64,000 bases of DNA, taken from Paenibacillus humicola (GTDB taxonomy: Bacteria; Bacillota; Bacilli; Paenibacillales; Paenibacillaceae). The translations under genes were made by a program, and so were the position numbers. Shown here one piece after another: positions 9,714 to 18,302 of this stretch (the stretch's first letter is position 1; every line of letters starts with the position of its first letter). The DNA is taken from assembly GCF_028826105.1 (NCBI RefSeq), contig NZ_JAQGPL010000001.1, positions 3,188,501-3,252,500 of the forward strand. The letters are read 5' to 3'. The notes beneath the pieces are model-generated. The model was not told where the DNA came from. It worked only from the letters and a program-made list of their open reading frames with translations, and did not search any database.

Positions 9714-11024
9714 TTAGAAAGGCGCGCCGCCGCCGGCTTTGTACCAGTTTTCCGCGCTGCCCCACTTCTTGACATAATTTTGTTCGCCCGAATGTCCCCG
9801 GTTGCACGAGGAATGTGCGAATACGCTTCCCCGCATGTTGTACAGCTTCTTCATATTGGCCCCGCTCAGCTCGTCCGTGTCGTCCTCCGTCAGCTGCTCT
9901 TCTGTAATGAACGCATGAAGCCGATCTTTCCAAGGCGGAAGATGGTCCATGTCGACCTTTTCGCCTTTCTTGATTTTTTGGCGGCAGATATGGCAGACAT
10001 AGCTGCCGGACGCGTCTTTCGGCGTATCGGTCTTCATCCAACCTTTCGCCGTTGAATCGAAGGACAAGCTTTTCCGGACATCGGAGGAAAGCACGTCGTC
10101 GGGATCCATCGGGTCGGCTGCATAATCGGCCGGATCCCATTCATCGTCGCTGTCGTCCTCGGAATCCGATTTCGAATCGCCGATCGCGCCGATTTTATCC
10201 AGAAACTCCCGGATGGTTAAATCTCTTTTGTCGTTTTTATTTTCCTTGGTTAAATCCCGCTTTAAATCGCGATCGCTTATTGCCTGCTTCAAATCGTTCG
10301 TATCGAAATATTCGGCGATATCGTCGATGGTCGCTTCATCGCCGCTGCCCGTCACCACCCTCCGCTGGACGATGCCGCTGCCCCGCGACGGCCTTTCAAT
10401 TCCGGCGGATGAGTCAGCTTCCGCGGCGACCTCTCCCGTGCCGTCCGCTTTCCGCTGAACGGTGCCGCTCCCGGCCTGAAGCGCTCTCGCTCCCATCGCA
10501 TCGGCTTCCTCTTCCAGCGACCGCTCGTCGTTCACCGCCTCGCCGCTAACTTCCGTCGTCGGCGCGACCCGGCCCTGGCGCTGTTGGACGACGTGCCAAG
10601 CCTCATGCGGCAAATGCTTCTCCTGTCCGGGCCCGACGTAAATATCCGTCCCCTGCGCATAAGCCAGCGCCTGCAGCCCGGCCGGTTTAACGGAATTATA
10701 ATGGACCTTCACATCGTCCATCGTCATTCCGCTTAAGCGCTCCACGCCGGATTTCAGCACGTCCGGCATACCGGTGCGGTTTTCCTTGCGCTGCAGCGTC
10801 AATTCCGCCGGCGGCCTTCCGTTCCCGAGCCATCGGCCCAATGCGCGGTTGCCCATCGATCGCTGCAGCTGGATAAGCGCTCCGGCCGAGAACGGCTTCT
10901 GACCGCCGCGAATGCGGTCGCCTGCCGGTGAATTCGCCGCCGCTTTACGCGCTTCCGTTTCGAGATTCGTTTCGCTGCGCGATATTCGTTTCGCCGGCTC
11001 CTGTCCCGGCTTTTTCGACATCAT
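9714..11024 (-). CDS. eCIS core (DUF4157) protein with C-terminal HNH-like nuclease region
   Basis: 436 residues from the ATG at 11024; GGGGGGA lies 9 bases upstream. An upstream TTG overlaps that ribosome site. An N-terminal [10 protein letters not shown] motif (residues 53-62) is typical of DUF4157 proteins. The DUF4157 region spans about 85-153 with the metalloprotease-like HEAWH at 140-144. Three QRK/QRR motifs follow or flank it (78-80, 190-192, 220-222). A very acidic linker (about 283-310) leads to a C-terminal region with CHIC (344-347), DMDHLPPW (358-365) and CNRGHSGE (407-414), the layout of an HNH/treble-clef nuclease. By family knowledge, DUF4157 marks effectors loaded into extracellular contractile injection systems. 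The toxin role is inferred. No signal peptide, no sheath, tube or baseplate genes and no obvious immunity gene are in the window. Confidence 0.82.
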   Translation of the reverse strand: MMSKKPGQEPAKRISRSETNLETEARKAAANSPAGDRIRGGQKPFSAGALIQLQRSMGNRALGRWLGNGRPPAELTLQRKENRTGMPDVLKSGVERLSGMTMDDVKVHYNSVKPAGLQALAYAQGTDIYVGPGQEKHLPHEAWHVVQQRQGRVAPTTEVSGEAVNDERSLEEEADAMGARALQAGSGTVQRKADGTGEVAAEADSSAGIERPSRGSGIVQRRVVTGSGDEATIDDIAEYFDTNDLKQAISDRDLKRDLTKENKNDKRDLTIREFLDKIGAIGDSKSDSEDDSDDEWDPADYAADPMDPDDVLSSDVRKSLSFDSTAKGWMKTDTPKDASGSYVCHICRQKIKKGEKVDMDHLPPWKDRLHAFITEEQLTEDDTDELSGANMKKLYNMRGSVFAHSSCNRGHSGEQNYVKKWGSAENWYKAGGGAPF

Positions 11025-11207
11025 CGGACAATGTCCCCCCAAAAGTGACTGCTTCTTCGTTCTTTAATCACAACATTCAACAGCCGGACTCCGATTCCTT
11101 CGACCCGGCGGAATCGTTTCAAAATAAAGTTCAGATCTCGGGCGCGGTTTCGCCCGTTCTTATTAAATTCCCGAATGAAGCAGGCCAATAAGGGGAAAAT
11201 AGGGATA

Positions 11208-11343
11208 TCCGAAAACGCCTTAGCGCTTGCTTACGATGCTGCGTTTTCTCCGAAAACGCCTAAGCTGTTTCTTACGATGCCGCGTTTTCTCCGAAAACGC
11301 CTAAGCTGTTTCTTACGATGCCGCGTTTTCTCCGAAAACGCCT
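11208..11343 (+). repeat. 41-bp tandem repeat, three units plus a 13-bp partial
   Basis: Units start at 11208, 11249 and 11290, with a partial fourth at 11331-11343. The second and third are nearly identical and the first differs at several bases. Each unit begins and ends with inverted arms (GAAAACGC and GCGTTTTC), so each can fold into a hairpin and neighbouring units can also pair across the junction. The array ends 2 bases before the AGGAGG of the cytochrome c gene, placing it in that gene's 5' leader. Confidence 0.9.
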
Positions 11344-11359
11344 GAGGAGGACTTCAAAC

Positions 11360-11728
11360 ATGTACCAGAAAATCGGTTTGCTGCTTTTGCTGATGTGCTT
11401 ATTTGCGGGCATGACCGCTTGCGGCGGCAATAACGGAGCGACCCCCGCCCCTCCGGAAACGAACGCCGGAACGCCGGATTCCGGCGCTAACGGAAACACC
11501 GCTGCAGCGGATGCCGAAGCGGTCTATAAAGCGCAATGCATCGGCTGCCATGCGGCGGACTTGTCCGGGGGCGTCGGGCCGAATCTGCAGAAGATCGGCG
11601 CCGAGCTTTCGCAGGACAAGATCGCGGCGCAGATCGAGAACGGCGGCGGCGGCATGCCGGCCTTCAAAAGCACGCTGAGCGCCGACCAAATTGCGGCCTT
11701 ATCCCAGTGGCTGGCTGCCCATAAATAA
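11360..11728 (+). CDS. Membrane-anchored lipoprotein cytochrome c
   Basis: 122 residues from ATG 11360, with AGGAGG 9 bases upstream. A lipoprotein signal peptide ends in the lipobox GMTAC (Cys near residue 19), followed by a low-complexity Gly/Ala/Pro/Thr linker of about 35 residues. The c-type haem domain has CIGCH near residue 58-62 and the distal Met ligand in GGGGMPAF near residue 96. This is the architecture of small Firmicute cytochromes c-550/c-551 (CccB-like), which carry electrons at the outer membrane face. The repeat array immediately upstream is unusual. Confidence 0.93.
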   Translation: MYQKIGLLLLLMCLFAGMTACGGNNGATPAPPETNAGTPDSGANGNTAAADAEAVYKAQCIGCHAADLSGGVGPNLQKIGAELSQDKIAAQIENGGGGMPAFKSTLSADQIAALSQWLAAHK

Positions 11729-11732
11729 GGCG

Positions 11733-11792
11733 AAAAGCCGGAACGCCCGTGCGACTTAAGACTTCATGCACGGACGGCCCGGCTTTTCATTT
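11733..11792 (+). terminator. Terminator of the cytochrome c gene
   Basis: A long imperfect hairpin has outer arms GAAAAGCCGG and CCGGCTTTTC and an inner GTGCG/TGCAC helix, followed by T residues, just after the stop at 11728. Confidence 0.75.
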
Positions 11793-11809
11793 TACCCGCT
11801 CAGCCAGCT

Positions 11810-12165
11810 TTACACCTCAAAGATCAAGCCGGCCACGATCGCTGGATTTTCCCGAAGCAAGTCCGCTCCCGGCACCGACCACGCTTGGCGCCCTTCTTCC
11901 CAAACACCTCCCGCATCAGATCGGAAAATCCGTTCAGCACAATATTCGGCCTTTCGAATTCGGGAACGGAATTAACAATACCTTCCACTTTAACGACGCG
12001 TTTCACTTGATCGAGTGAACCGAGCCCGCTTCGCAGCATCGCAAGCACTTCCAAACCGGCACTCCGTGCGAACTGGTATCCTTCAGCAGCCGTTAGTTCA
12101 CGCTTCCAGCTCCCCATGTCCGCCCCGCCACTAGTGTAAGTGCTGTTGCCAATTTTCCAAAATGA
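11810..12165 (-). pseudogene. Broken RidA/YjgF-family gene
   Basis: Reverse-strand translation resembles the XB-type RidA fold: IGNSTYTSGG, then RELTAAEGYQFARSAGLEVL, GSLDQVKRVVKVEGIVNS and INGFSDLMREVFG-like text (here VLNGFSDLM). After GKKGA near 11905 the frame changes. The expected C-terminus (ADLLRENPAIVAGLIFEV, stop at 11810) continues in another frame, while the original frame gives unrelated residues. The N-terminal part before IGNST is also missing a recognisable start. It is therefore a frameshifted remnant, part of a patch of gene decay from about 11.8 to 13.1 kb. Confidence 0.75.
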
Positions 12166-12364
12166 CCTTATAAATCCCGCTCTTCAGCGAACGAGGGAAG
12201 CTCTTTATTTGATTTGCTTTATTGAAGATATACTCATTCCCGGCAGAAAGAACCGCTCGGTCTCCGGCACGCGCGTTGTCGATGTAAGAAATGGTCATTC
12301 AAGATCGCAAATGAAAAGAAATCAAAGCCGTATTTTGATGCTACGATTGAGAAAAGGAAGGACA

Positions 12365-12583
12365 ATGTACTCGACTTTAAAACAAGCGGTGCAAGATTTG
12401 CAAGCCGAAAGCGCAACCACGCTGAAAGTGCTGGACTCTCTGACAGACGCATCGCTTATACAGCCGATCGTGGAGGGACACCGCACGCTTGGCCAGCTGG
12501 CCTGGCATTTGACGACGTCGTTCCAAAGCATTTTGGAGCAAACCGGCTTGCGGACGCTAATCAAATCTGAATTCAAATTGTAA
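12365..12583 (+). pseudogene. Truncated DinB-family protein
   Basis: 72 residues from ATG 12365, with GGAAGG upstream. The start MYSTLKQAVQDLQAES, HRTLGQLAWHLTTS (one His metal ligand) and EQTGL match the N-terminal half of DinB/YfiT-like proteins, which are usually about 150-170 residues with three His ligands. The reading frame ends in unrelated IKSEFKL, and the second half with the remaining ligands is absent downstream. It may still be translated but should be inactive. Confidence 0.7.
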
Positions 12584-12609
12584 ACATTGAAAATTTAGGA
12601 GGTATTTTA

Positions 12610-12924
12610 ATGGTCCGATTCTTAATTCTATACCCCGAGCCAAGTGATACAGAGGCGTTTGAGAACCACTATCGCGAGGTACACATTCCTTTGGCAAAAA
12701 AACTTCCGGGTCTCCGCCGTTATTCCTTAAGCCGTAACTCAGTACCGATTCGAGGAGCCGATCCCTACTATCTCGTAGCCGAATTGGATTGGGATAGCAT
12801 GGAAGACATCAACAAGGCATTCCAGTCACCGGAAGGAAGAGCATCTGCCGAAGATGTTAAAAATCTTGAACGGCTAAGTCCAGGCATGCACTCCATGGTA
12901 TATGAACTTAAGGAAATCGTGTAA
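12610..12924 (+). CDS. EthD-family dimeric alpha/beta-barrel protein
   Basis: 104 residues with AGGAGG 8 bases before the ATG. The start MVRFLILYPEPSDTEAFENHY, the conserved H in REVHIPLAKK and the C-terminal QSPEGRASAEDV match EthD/ferredoxin-like dimeric barrel proteins. These small proteins occur near degradative genes and their chemistry is mostly unknown. The gene is intact although both neighbours are gene fragments. Confidence 0.88.
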   Translation: MVRFLILYPEPSDTEAFENHYREVHIPLAKKLPGLRRYSLSRNSVPIRGADPYYLVAELDWDSMEDINKAFQSPEGRASAEDVKNLERLSPGMHSMVYELKEIV

Positions 12925-12973
12925 ATCCTAATTGCAATTTAGTGCTCAATAAAACATCGCTTTAAATTAAACC

Positions 12974-13108
12974 ATGGCTGATGCAGAAAGATGGGCCGCC
13001 GGGATACAGGGGCCGGCGTATGCGATTGATGATCAGACCGCCATCAAAGTGGTCGACGGAGCAGTCGAAGTGGTCTCCGAAGGGCATTGGAAACTGTATT
13101 CGCCTTAG
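12974..13108 (+). pseudogene. C-terminal fragment of a peptidase S51 (dipeptidase E-like) gene
   Basis: An open frame of 44 codons reads YAIDDQTAIKVVDG and VEVVSEGHWKLYSP, which resembles the last strand-rich part of peptidase S51/type 1 glutamine amidotransferase-like proteins. The catalytic Ser region and everything upstream is missing. No ribosome site precedes the ATG. It is read as a remnant, with moderate certainty about the family. Confidence 0.55.
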
Positions 13109-13191
13109 CATTTTTGAAAAATTAGGCGATCGGACGCGAAATAAACCGCCTTTCCCCAAGCGATTTTCATTTAACATAACCTATAGGTAAT

Positions 13192-13220
13192 AAAAAACAG
13201 CCCCCGATTAAGGGGCCGTC
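13192..13220 (-). terminator. Terminator of the NlpC/P60 gene
   Basis: A 5-bp GC stem (13200-13204 with 13212-13216) is followed on the reverse strand by six T, 20 bases after the hydrolase stop. Confidence 0.75.
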
Positions 13221-13239
13221 TTATGTAAGTGTTGTTCGT

Positions 13240-13713
13240 TTAAAGGACGCGGCGCGCGGTGACGAATTTATTTTTCCAATACGAGATGTTCATGCTCGTG
13301 ATTTTTACGCCGCTGCCGGCGCTGTGCAGCATTTTTCCGTTACCTGCGTAAATCGCGACATGACTGATGCCTTTCCCGCTCGTGTTGAAAAAGATTAAAT
13401 CGCCGACGCTGAGATATCCTTTCGCCACCTTTTTCCCTTTCAATGCCTGCGCGGAAGAGGTGCGGGGCAGTGTAACGCCGAGCTTTTTAAAAATATATTG
13501 CGTAAAGGAAGAGCAGTCGAAAGCGGTCGTGCTTCCGGAATCGGCGCCGAACAGATACGGGGTGCCGAGAAATTGTTTGCCGACGCTGATCAGCTTAAGC
13601 GATTCGGGAGTGGCGGCGCTCGCCTTGGACGGCGCACCGAAGGTAAACGCAGAAAAGCCTAACGCGATACATATGCCGATTCCAATCGTTCTTGAAAGTC
13701 TTTTCTTGAACAT
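13240..13713 (-). CDS. Secreted NlpC/P60-family cell-wall endopeptidase
   Basis: 157 residues with a signal peptide (MFKKRLSRT, core GIGICIALGFSAFTF, cleavage after SKASA near residue 33). The rest is one NlpC/P60 domain with catalytic Cys in AFDCSSFT near residue 66, His in ISHVAIY near residue 117 and the third polar residue His in MLHSAG near residue 129. It has no LysM or SH3 binding domain, so it is a minimal hydrolase that probably cuts peptidoglycan stem peptides. GGAGG lies 12 bases before the ATG. Confidence 0.93.
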   Translation of the reverse strand: MFKKRLSRTIGIGICIALGFSAFTFGAPSKASAATPESLKLISVGKQFLGTPYLFGADSGSTTAFDCSSFTQYIFKKLGVTLPRTSSAQALKGKKVAKGYLSVGDLIFFNTSGKGISHVAIYAGNGKMLHSAGSGVKITSMNISYWKNKFVTARRVL

Positions 13714-13881
13714 TCTGCTATGCGGCCTCCATCTTGATAGTAGTCAATGCTTCCGGGGTATTGATTCCAGCATTAACTATAGCACATCAAAATAAGGCCG
13801 ATTTTGCCAATGAGAGCGCATTCGGATTGCTCGCAATGGATTACGCTTTTTATGAGAAATTCATGAGAACTTTTTAATCGC

Positions 13882-13932
13882 GAAAAAAAGCTGTCCTTCT
13901 TGCTTTTTCGGCAAGATCGTGGACAGCTTTTT
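13882..13932 (-). terminator. Terminator of the alpha-glucan phosphorylase gene
   Basis: A 12-bp perfect stem (13885-13896 with 13921-13932) has a second small hairpin in its loop, followed on the reverse strand by T residues. Confidence 0.85.
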
Positions 13933-13955
13933 CGGCAAAAAACGTTATTTTCCGC

Positions 13956-16115
13956 TTACCCCCATGCCGCCAGCTCCATTTCGAATTCATGAGCGAAATC
14001 CGGACTGACCGGCATTGCGCGCACGTTTGCCCCAGCCAGCAGCGCGCCGTCGCCGGGCAGTGCGCCTTCGTACAGATAACATCCCGTCCCCAGCTGCTTG
14101 ACCATGGTCAGCGGCGCTTTCCAAATGCCGCCTTTTCCGTCCGGACCGACCGCTTCAACCCGGATATCCTGATGCCAGATCGGCCCGAGAACGACCTCGA
14201 CCCGGCAAACCGTGCTCGGCAGTCCGATCCTTGTGCCCTGCGCTGATGCCACCTCCATGTGGCGAACGGACACCTCGCGCCAATGGCTGCGGATGAACCG
14301 TTTATAGTCCGCCACCTTCCGTGCAAGCTCGAAGCCGTCCGCGGCAAAGCGCGCTCCCCGTTCCGAAACGGGCGCATACAGGGTGCGCCAGTAATCGAGC
14401 ACCATACGCGTCGTATTGAACTGCGGCGCCAGCGAAACGATCGATTCCTTCATCATAGCGGTCCATCCGCCCGGAACGTCATCGCCGCCGCGGCTGTAAT
14501 AAAGCGGCACGACCTCGTTCTCCAGCAGCTCGTAAAGCGCCCGGCTGTCCTGGTCGGCGCGCGCGTCGTCCTCCAGCTCTTCCGCGCCGGGGATCGCCCA
14601 GCCGTTGCGGCCGTTATAGCCTTCGCACCACCAGCCGTCGAGCACGCTCAAATTAAGCACGCCGTTAACGGCCGCTTTCTGCCCGCTCGTCCCGCTCGCT
14701 TCCATCGGCTTGACCGGCGTGTTCAGCCAAACGTCGACGCCTTGAACGAGGCGTTTCGCGATATCCATCGCATAGTTCGGGACGATAAAGACGCGGTCCT
14801 TGAACCGTTCATCCGCGGTCAGACGGGACAGGCCGCGAATCAGCTCTTGACCGGCGCCGTCCGCGGGGTGCGCTTTGCCGGCGAAGACGAGGACGACGGG
14901 ACGCTCCGCATCGCGGAGGATGCGCGCGAGCCGCTCCGGATCCCGAAAGACGAGCAGCGCCCGCTTATACGTCGCAAACCGGCGCGCAAATCCGATGACC
15001 AGCGGCAGCCGTCCCCCGCCAGCCGCCGGCAGCCCGAGCTCCCGGAGCATACGCCCCTTCGCCTGCTCGTGCGCTTCCCACAGCTCCCGGTCCGGGATAT
15101 CCCGAATCGGCTCCCACAGCTCCGTTTTGGCCGCTTTCGCTCTCCACTGCTGCGGTAAATGCCGGTCGAAGAGCGCCTTCATTTCTGGCGACAGCCACGT
15201 TTCGGTATGGATGCCGTTCGTGATCGCTTCTACCGGAATATCTTCGCCCGGGATATGGGGCATCCAGCGGTGAAACAGCTTTTTCGTCACCTCGGCATGA
15301 AGCCGGCTGACCCCGTTCACCTTTGCGGAAGCGCTTGCCGCGAGGCGGGTCATGTTGAAGCCGCCTTCCGCCCGGCCGAGCTCCAAAATCCGCTCGCGGC
15401 TCGTCCCAAGCTGCCAATAATAGCCGCCCAAAAAACGGTCCACCAGCTCTTCGCTGAAAATATCGTGACCGGCGGGAACCGGCGTATGCGTCGTAAACAC
15501 CGTGGCGGCCTTGACCGCTTCCAGCGCCGTCTCGAACGGAACGCCTTCGGCCGACAGCATCCGGATCCGCTCGAGCGTCAGAAAGGCGGAGTGCCCTTCG
15601 TTCATATGCCATACGCCGGGCACGATTCCAAGGGCAGCCAGCAGCCGGACGCCGCCGATGCCGAGTATGATTTCCTGCCCGATCCGGACGGCGGGATCGC
15701 CGGGGTAGAGCCGGTCCGTCAGCCTCCGGTCGTGCTCGCCGTTCAGCTCCGTGTCCGCGCTGAGCAGATAGACGGGAGCCGACCCGGCCCGGGCGACCAG
15801 CGCCTTCAAATAGACCTCCCGTCCCTCCAGCGGTACGGTGACGAGCAGCTGACGGCCGCCGGCGTCCAGCACGGGCTCCAACGGCAATCGGTCCGGGTCG
15901 AGCATCGGATACAGATGCTCCTGGGTGCCGCTCTCAGAAATGCGCTGCTCGAAATAGCCGCAGCTGTAAAAGATGCCGACCCCGACGAGGGGCAGTCCCA
16001 GATCGCCGGCGGCTTTCATATGATCGCCCGCCAAAATGCCCAGCCCGCCCGAGTAAATCGGCAGCGACTCGTCAAGCCCGAACTCCGCGGAGAAGTAGGC
16101 CGCGCAGGTACACAT
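13956..16115 (-). CDS. glgP: Alpha-glucan phosphorylase (GT35)
   Basis: 719 residues from the second ATG (MCTCAAYFSAEFGLDESLP); GAGGTG is 6 bases upstream, while longer in-frame starts lack a ribosome site. IYSGGLGILAGDH is the N-terminal glucan phosphorylase signature, and the pyridoxal-phosphate Lys lies in EASGTSGQKAAVNG near residue 480, followed by GWWCEGYNGRNGWAI. It phosphorolyses alpha-1,4 glucans to glucose 1-phosphate. The compact form matches the TIGR02094-type phosphorylases rather than the animal/E. coli type. No other glycogen gene is nearby. Confidence 0.93.
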   Translation of the reverse strand: MCTCAAYFSAEFGLDESLPIYSGGLGILAGDHMKAAGDLGLPLVGVGIFYSCGYFEQRISESGTQEHLYPMLDPDRLPLEPVLDAGGRQLLVTVPLEGREVYLKALVARAGSAPVYLLSADTELNGEHDRRLTDRLYPGDPAVRIGQEIILGIGGVRLLAALGIVPGVWHMNEGHSAFLTLERIRMLSAEGVPFETALEAVKAATVFTTHTPVPAGHDIFSEELVDRFLGGYYWQLGTSRERILELGRAEGGFNMTRLAASASAKVNGVSRLHAEVTKKLFHRWMPHIPGEDIPVEAITNGIHTETWLSPEMKALFDRHLPQQWRAKAAKTELWEPIRDIPDRELWEAHEQAKGRMLRELGLPAAGGGRLPLVIGFARRFATYKRALLVFRDPERLARILRDAERPVVLVFAGKAHPADGAGQELIRGLSRLTADERFKDRVFIVPNYAMDIAKRLVQGVDVWLNTPVKPMEASGTSGQKAAVNGVLNLSVLDGWWCEGYNGRNGWAIPGAEELEDDARADQDSRALYELLENEVVPLYYSRGGDDVPGGWTAMMKESIVSLAPQFNTTRMVLDYWRTLYAPVSERGARFAADGFELARKVADYKRFIRSHWREVSVRHMEVASAQGTRIGLPSTVCRVEVVLGPIWHQDIRVEAVGPDGKGGIWKAPLTMVKQLGTGCYLYEGALPGDGALLAGANVRAMPVSPDFAHEFEMELAAWG

Positions 16116-16424
16116 AAGCATCACCTCACGTTTTACGAGATGGTTGTGCCGGAACTTACCCGATATCCTATGCAAAAGACCGGCACTCGTGCCTATCCCT
16201 GCTGCGAAGCGGCGGTAAACCGGTTCCGCTTGAAAGCGGCGCCCCCTGAGCCGCATCCGACCGTTCGAAGCTCCCGGCTCGCCGAAGCCCGGAAAAACCG
16301 GCAATAACGGCTGAAGCCGTCTATCCGACGGCGGAACAAATATCTTCCCTTCAACCGATAGCAAAAGGAACGTGAAGTGTGAACCTATTCCGCTACAAAG
16401 AGAAAAGCCGCGGAATACCGCGGC

Positions 16425-18302
16425 TTAATCGAAGGCCCCTTCCAAATTTTTGAACTGGTTGTAAAACATCCGGTAGTAGACGCCCTCCGCTTGAAGCAGT
16501 CCTTCGTGCGTATCCCGCTCGACGATTTCGCCTCGGTCGATCACCATAATCGAATCGGCGTCGCGGATCGTGTTGAGCCGGTGGGCGATGATGAAGCTCG
16601 TTCGTCCCTGCATGATGTGCAGCAGCGCATCCTGAATGTGGAGCTCCGTCCGCGTGTCGATGCTGCTCGTGGCCTCATCCAGAATGAGGATCGACGGCCG
16701 GGCGAGAATAACCCTGGCGATGGCGAGCAGCTGCCGCTGGCCCTGGCTCAAATTGCCGCCGTTCTCCGACAGCATCGAGTCGTACTGCAGCGGCAGGCGC
16801 CGGATGAAGCCGTCCGCATTGGCCATAACCGCCGCAGCCTTCACCTCCTCGTCGGTGGCGTCCTCCCTGCCGTATTTAATATTTTCCTTGATCGTTCCGG
16901 AAAATAAATACGTGTCCTGCAGCACGATGCCGAACGCTTTGCGCAGGCTGTCCCGGGTGTACGAGCGGATATCCCGTCCGTCGATGCGGATCGTGCCGCT
17001 CGTCGTATCGTAAAACCGCGTCAGCAGGTTGACGATCGTCGTTTTGCCCGCCCCGGTCGGGCCGACAAGCGCCGTGCTGCTGCCGGCCGCGGCGGCGAAG
17101 CTGACGTTTTTCAGGATCGGCGCTTCGGGGCGGTAGCCGAACGACACGTTGTCGAATTCCACAAGCCCCTTCGGATTGACCAGCTGGGCCGCGCCCGGCG
17201 GATCGTCCGGCTCCTCCTTCTCGTCAAGCACCTCGAACACCCGCTCCGCTCCGGCGATGCCCGACTGCAGCACGTTATACGTGTTGGCGATGTCGTTCAG
17301 CGGCCGGACAAACTGCCGGGAATAGCTGAGGAAGCTGGCGATGACGCCGACGGAGATGAGCCCTTTGATCGCCAATATGCCGCCGACGATCGCCACTGCG
17401 GCGAAGCCGAGGTTGTTGATGACGCCGAGCAGCGGCATCAGGAAGCCGGACCAGATCTGCGCCTGCGTGCCGACCTCGCGCAGCCTGCCGTTCACTTCCG
17501 AGAATTCCCGGATCGCTTTCTCCTCATGATTGAACGCTTTCACGACCAGCAGACCGGAAATCGTCTCCTCGATCTGCCCGTTCAGCTTGCCGAGCTGCGC
17601 CTGCTGGTTGCGGAACAGGACGCTCGTCCGTTTCGTCACGGTCCGCGCCAGCACATAAACGAGCGGAACCGTAATGAGGCTCGCCAGCGTCAGCAGAGGG
17701 CTCAGCACGAGCATCATGATCAGCGAACCGACGATCGCGATCGCTCCCGTCATCAGCTGCGTCGTTGTCTGCGAGACGGTCATATTGACGTTGTCGATAT
17801 CGTTTGAGAGCCGGCTCATCACTTCGCCGTGCCTGCGCGTATCGAAGAAAGCGAGCGGCAGCTTCTGCAGCTTGCCGAACAGCGCTTCCCGCAGCGCCTT
17901 TACGATCCGCTGCGCAATGCCCGCCATCATCCAGCCCTGCATGAGCGTCAGTCCGGCGTCGCAGACGTAGGAAATCGCCAGCGCGATCAGCACGATGTGC
18001 AGCAGCTTGAAGTTCACGTTCCCCGCCGCGCCGGCCATCGAGTCGACAGCGCGGCCGATCAAGTACGGACCGACGAGCGTTACGAGTGCATCGACCAAAA
18101 TAAACGCGAAAACGAGCGACAGCCGCCTGCGTTCCTGCCCGATGTACGACCACAGCCGCCGCAGCGTGCCGCGGAAATTTTTCGGCTTCTGCACAGGCCC
18201 GCCTCTGCCGCCGGGCCTTCCCCCGAATCCGCCGGGCATACCGGGCGGGCCCGGAACGGAGGCTGCCGGACGTCTCGGTTCCTGCTCATTCGGCTGCGGC
18301 AT
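16425..18302 (-). CDS. ABC exporter subunit 2 (fused membrane and ATPase domains)
   Basis: 625 residues from ATG 18302 (MPQPNEQEPRR), with GAGGTGG upstream. A Pro/Gly-rich cytoplasmic N-terminus (about residues 1-40) precedes six membrane helices and an ATPase with Walker A GPTGAGKTT, a signature changed to LSQGQ and a canonical Walker B LILDEATSSID. The start overlaps the end of the partner gene by 17 bases. With that partner it should form a heterodimeric multidrug or lipid exporter similar to YfiB/YfiC. Substrate unknown. Confidence 0.93.
   Translation of the reverse strand: MPQPNEQEPRRPAASVPGPPGMPGGFGGRPGGRGGPVQKPKNFRGTLRRLWSYIGQERRRLSLVFAFILVDALVTLVGPYLIGRAVDSMAGAAGNVNFKLLHIVLIALAISYVCDAGLTLMQGWMMAGIAQRIVKALREALFGKLQKLPLAFFDTRRHGEVMSRLSNDIDNVNMTVSQTTTQLMTGAIAIVGSLIMMLVLSPLLTLASLITVPLVYVLARTVTKRTSVLFRNQQAQLGKLNGQIEETISGLLVVKAFNHEEKAIREFSEVNGRLREVGTQAQIWSGFLMPLLGVINNLGFAAVAIVGGILAIKGLISVGVIASFLSYSRQFVRPLNDIANTYNVLQSGIAGAERVFEVLDEKEEPDDPPGAAQLVNPKGLVEFDNVSFGYRPEAPILKNVSFAAAAGSSTALVGPTGAGKTTIVNLLTRFYDTTSGTIRIDGRDIRSYTRDSLRKAFGIVLQDTYLFSGTIKENIKYGREDATDEEVKAAAVMANADGFIRRLPLQYDSMLSENGGNLSQGQRQLLAIARVILARPSILILDEATSSIDTRTELHIQDALLHIMQGRTSFIIAHRLNTIRDADSIMVIDRGEIVERDTHEGLLQAEGVYYRMFYNQFKNLEGAFD

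Noticed and set aside
13720..13955. Possible c-di-AMP riboswitch before the NlpC/P60 gene
   Set aside because: Such switches often precede wall hydrolases in this group, but the gap is too short and lacks the conserved core.
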